44,795 bases of DNA. Origin: an uncultured Muribaculaceae bacterium (GTDB lineage Bacteria; Bacteroidota; Bacteroidia; Bacteroidales; Muribaculaceae). The stretch is from NCBI GenBank assembly GCA_910577465.1, contig CAJTMM010000019.1, positions 5,756-50,550 of the forward strand, written 5' to 3'. The position numbers were made by a program, and so were the translations under genes. Every line of letters begins with the position of its first letter. The stretch's first letter is position 1. The notes beneath the pieces are model-generated. The model did not search any database and was not told the origin of the DNA. It saw only the letters and a list, made by a program, of their open reading frames with translations. Below, piece after piece: positions 44,500-44,795 of the stretch.

Positions 44500-44593
44500 T
44501 GACACGGAAGATACAGCAGTTGCGTATCTTGCGGTACTCGCCAGAGGTGTGCAACTTTATGTTGCGCAAACCTCCGTAAAAGAAATATCATAA
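44456..44593 (+). pseudogene. 3' fragment of an unrecognised gene
   Basis: The plus-strand frame ending in TAA at 44591 reads VRIIRGISKEYFKVIDTEDT, then AVAYLAVLARGVQLYVAQTS and VKEIS, a natural-looking C-terminal 45 residues. Left of about 44456 the same frame turns into the antisense of the membrane protein and loses its coding look. It therefore seems to be the end of a gene whose beginning was displaced. No family recognised. Confidence 0.4.
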
Positions 44594-44597
44594 AGAT

Positions 44598-44762
44598 ATG
44601 ACGTTGCCGAGTTTGAGGATTGAGTCGTTGGATTTGCGGTCGGTTGATTTGCCTACGGCATCGCGCAGCGGCTTTCAGCCGAGCCGACATGCGCTCACCA
44701 CCGACACGCGAATATCGACAGGGGCGCGCGAGTTGAGCATTGCGCGAGCGGTGCTTAAATGA
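44598..44762 (+). CDS. Small unrecognised protein following the truncated frame
   Basis: A 54-residue frame, MTLPSLRIESLDLRSVDLPT onward, ending in TGA at 44760. It starts 4 bases after the previous frame's stop, as in a compact phage-like operon, and is GC-richer and Arg/Ser-rich (RSGFQPSRHALTTDTRIS). It is too short for the usual size cut-off. I recognise no family; it may be an intact small gene or a fragment. The remaining 33 bases to the window end show nothing. Confidence 0.4.
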   Translation: MTLPSLRIESLDLRSVDLPTASRSGFQPSRHALTTDTRISTGARELSIARAVLK

Positions 44763-44795
44763 ATATTTATTGAGTGGATGTGGATATAAAAAAGC

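Noticed and set aside
1..44795. CRISPR arrays, rRNA genes, insertion sequences, replication origin
   Set aside because: Reading the whole window showed no regularly spaced repeats, no rRNA-like text and no transposase gene.

Overview
The window looks like chromosomal DNA of a gut-type member of the Bacteroidales, possibly Muribaculaceae (family level is inference). Supporting signs are a MurF-alanine racemase fusion next to GSCFA and PorE-like OmpA genes, DUF4293, a MaeB-type malic enzyme, an AddB-like nuclease, few strong Shine-Dalgarno sites, and many promoters of the Bacteroidota type (TAnnTTTG near -7; in the best cases TTG/TTTG 19-20 bases upstream). Coding density is high and no intergenic stretch without an annotated element exceeds 300 bases.

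Layout. 1-6800: partial surE, a divergent DUF4293 membrane protein gene, then a minus-strand envelope operon read porE-like/ompA, GSCFA, murF-alr. 6867-8880: ptb-buk acyl-phosphate operon. 9032-11868: ClC channel/antiporter and a MATE exporter. 11905-12076: a self-contained tRNA-Leu(UAG) unit with promoter and terminator. 12178-18158: tripartite RND efflux operon (tolC, adaptor, pump) ending in a PII-like gene. 18447-20018: a serine-type sulfatase, separated by a bidirectional terminator from a threonine ammonia-lyase. 21438-24048: a tightly overlapping trio of an NRPS-type stand-alone adenylation enzyme, a GNAT acetyltransferase and an esterase-like hydrolase; this is the best candidate for an undescribed small pathway. 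24155-29627: maeB, a six-hairpin-glycosidase-like lipoprotein, a YfcE-type phosphodiesterase and a SPOR lipoprotein. 29659-34899: minus-strand PH-domain protein, DUF418 protein, FAD-dependent dehydrogenase, methylglyoxal synthase and a second MATE exporter. 35008-43184: HAD phosphatase, nadC and rlmH sharing a symmetric divergent promoter, hemW, addB-like nuclease, holB-like clamp-loader subunit, and metF.

The last 1.5 kb (43349-44795) differs in character: a shortened phage-portal-like gene, a visibly AT-richer membrane-protein gene, and on the other strand two unrecognised coding pieces. It reads as the edge or remnant of a mobile element beside metF.

Most of the window is housekeeping (cell wall, NAD, folate, DNA replication and repair, rRNA modification) plus efflux. 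All product names come from reading motifs by eye; no database search was run.
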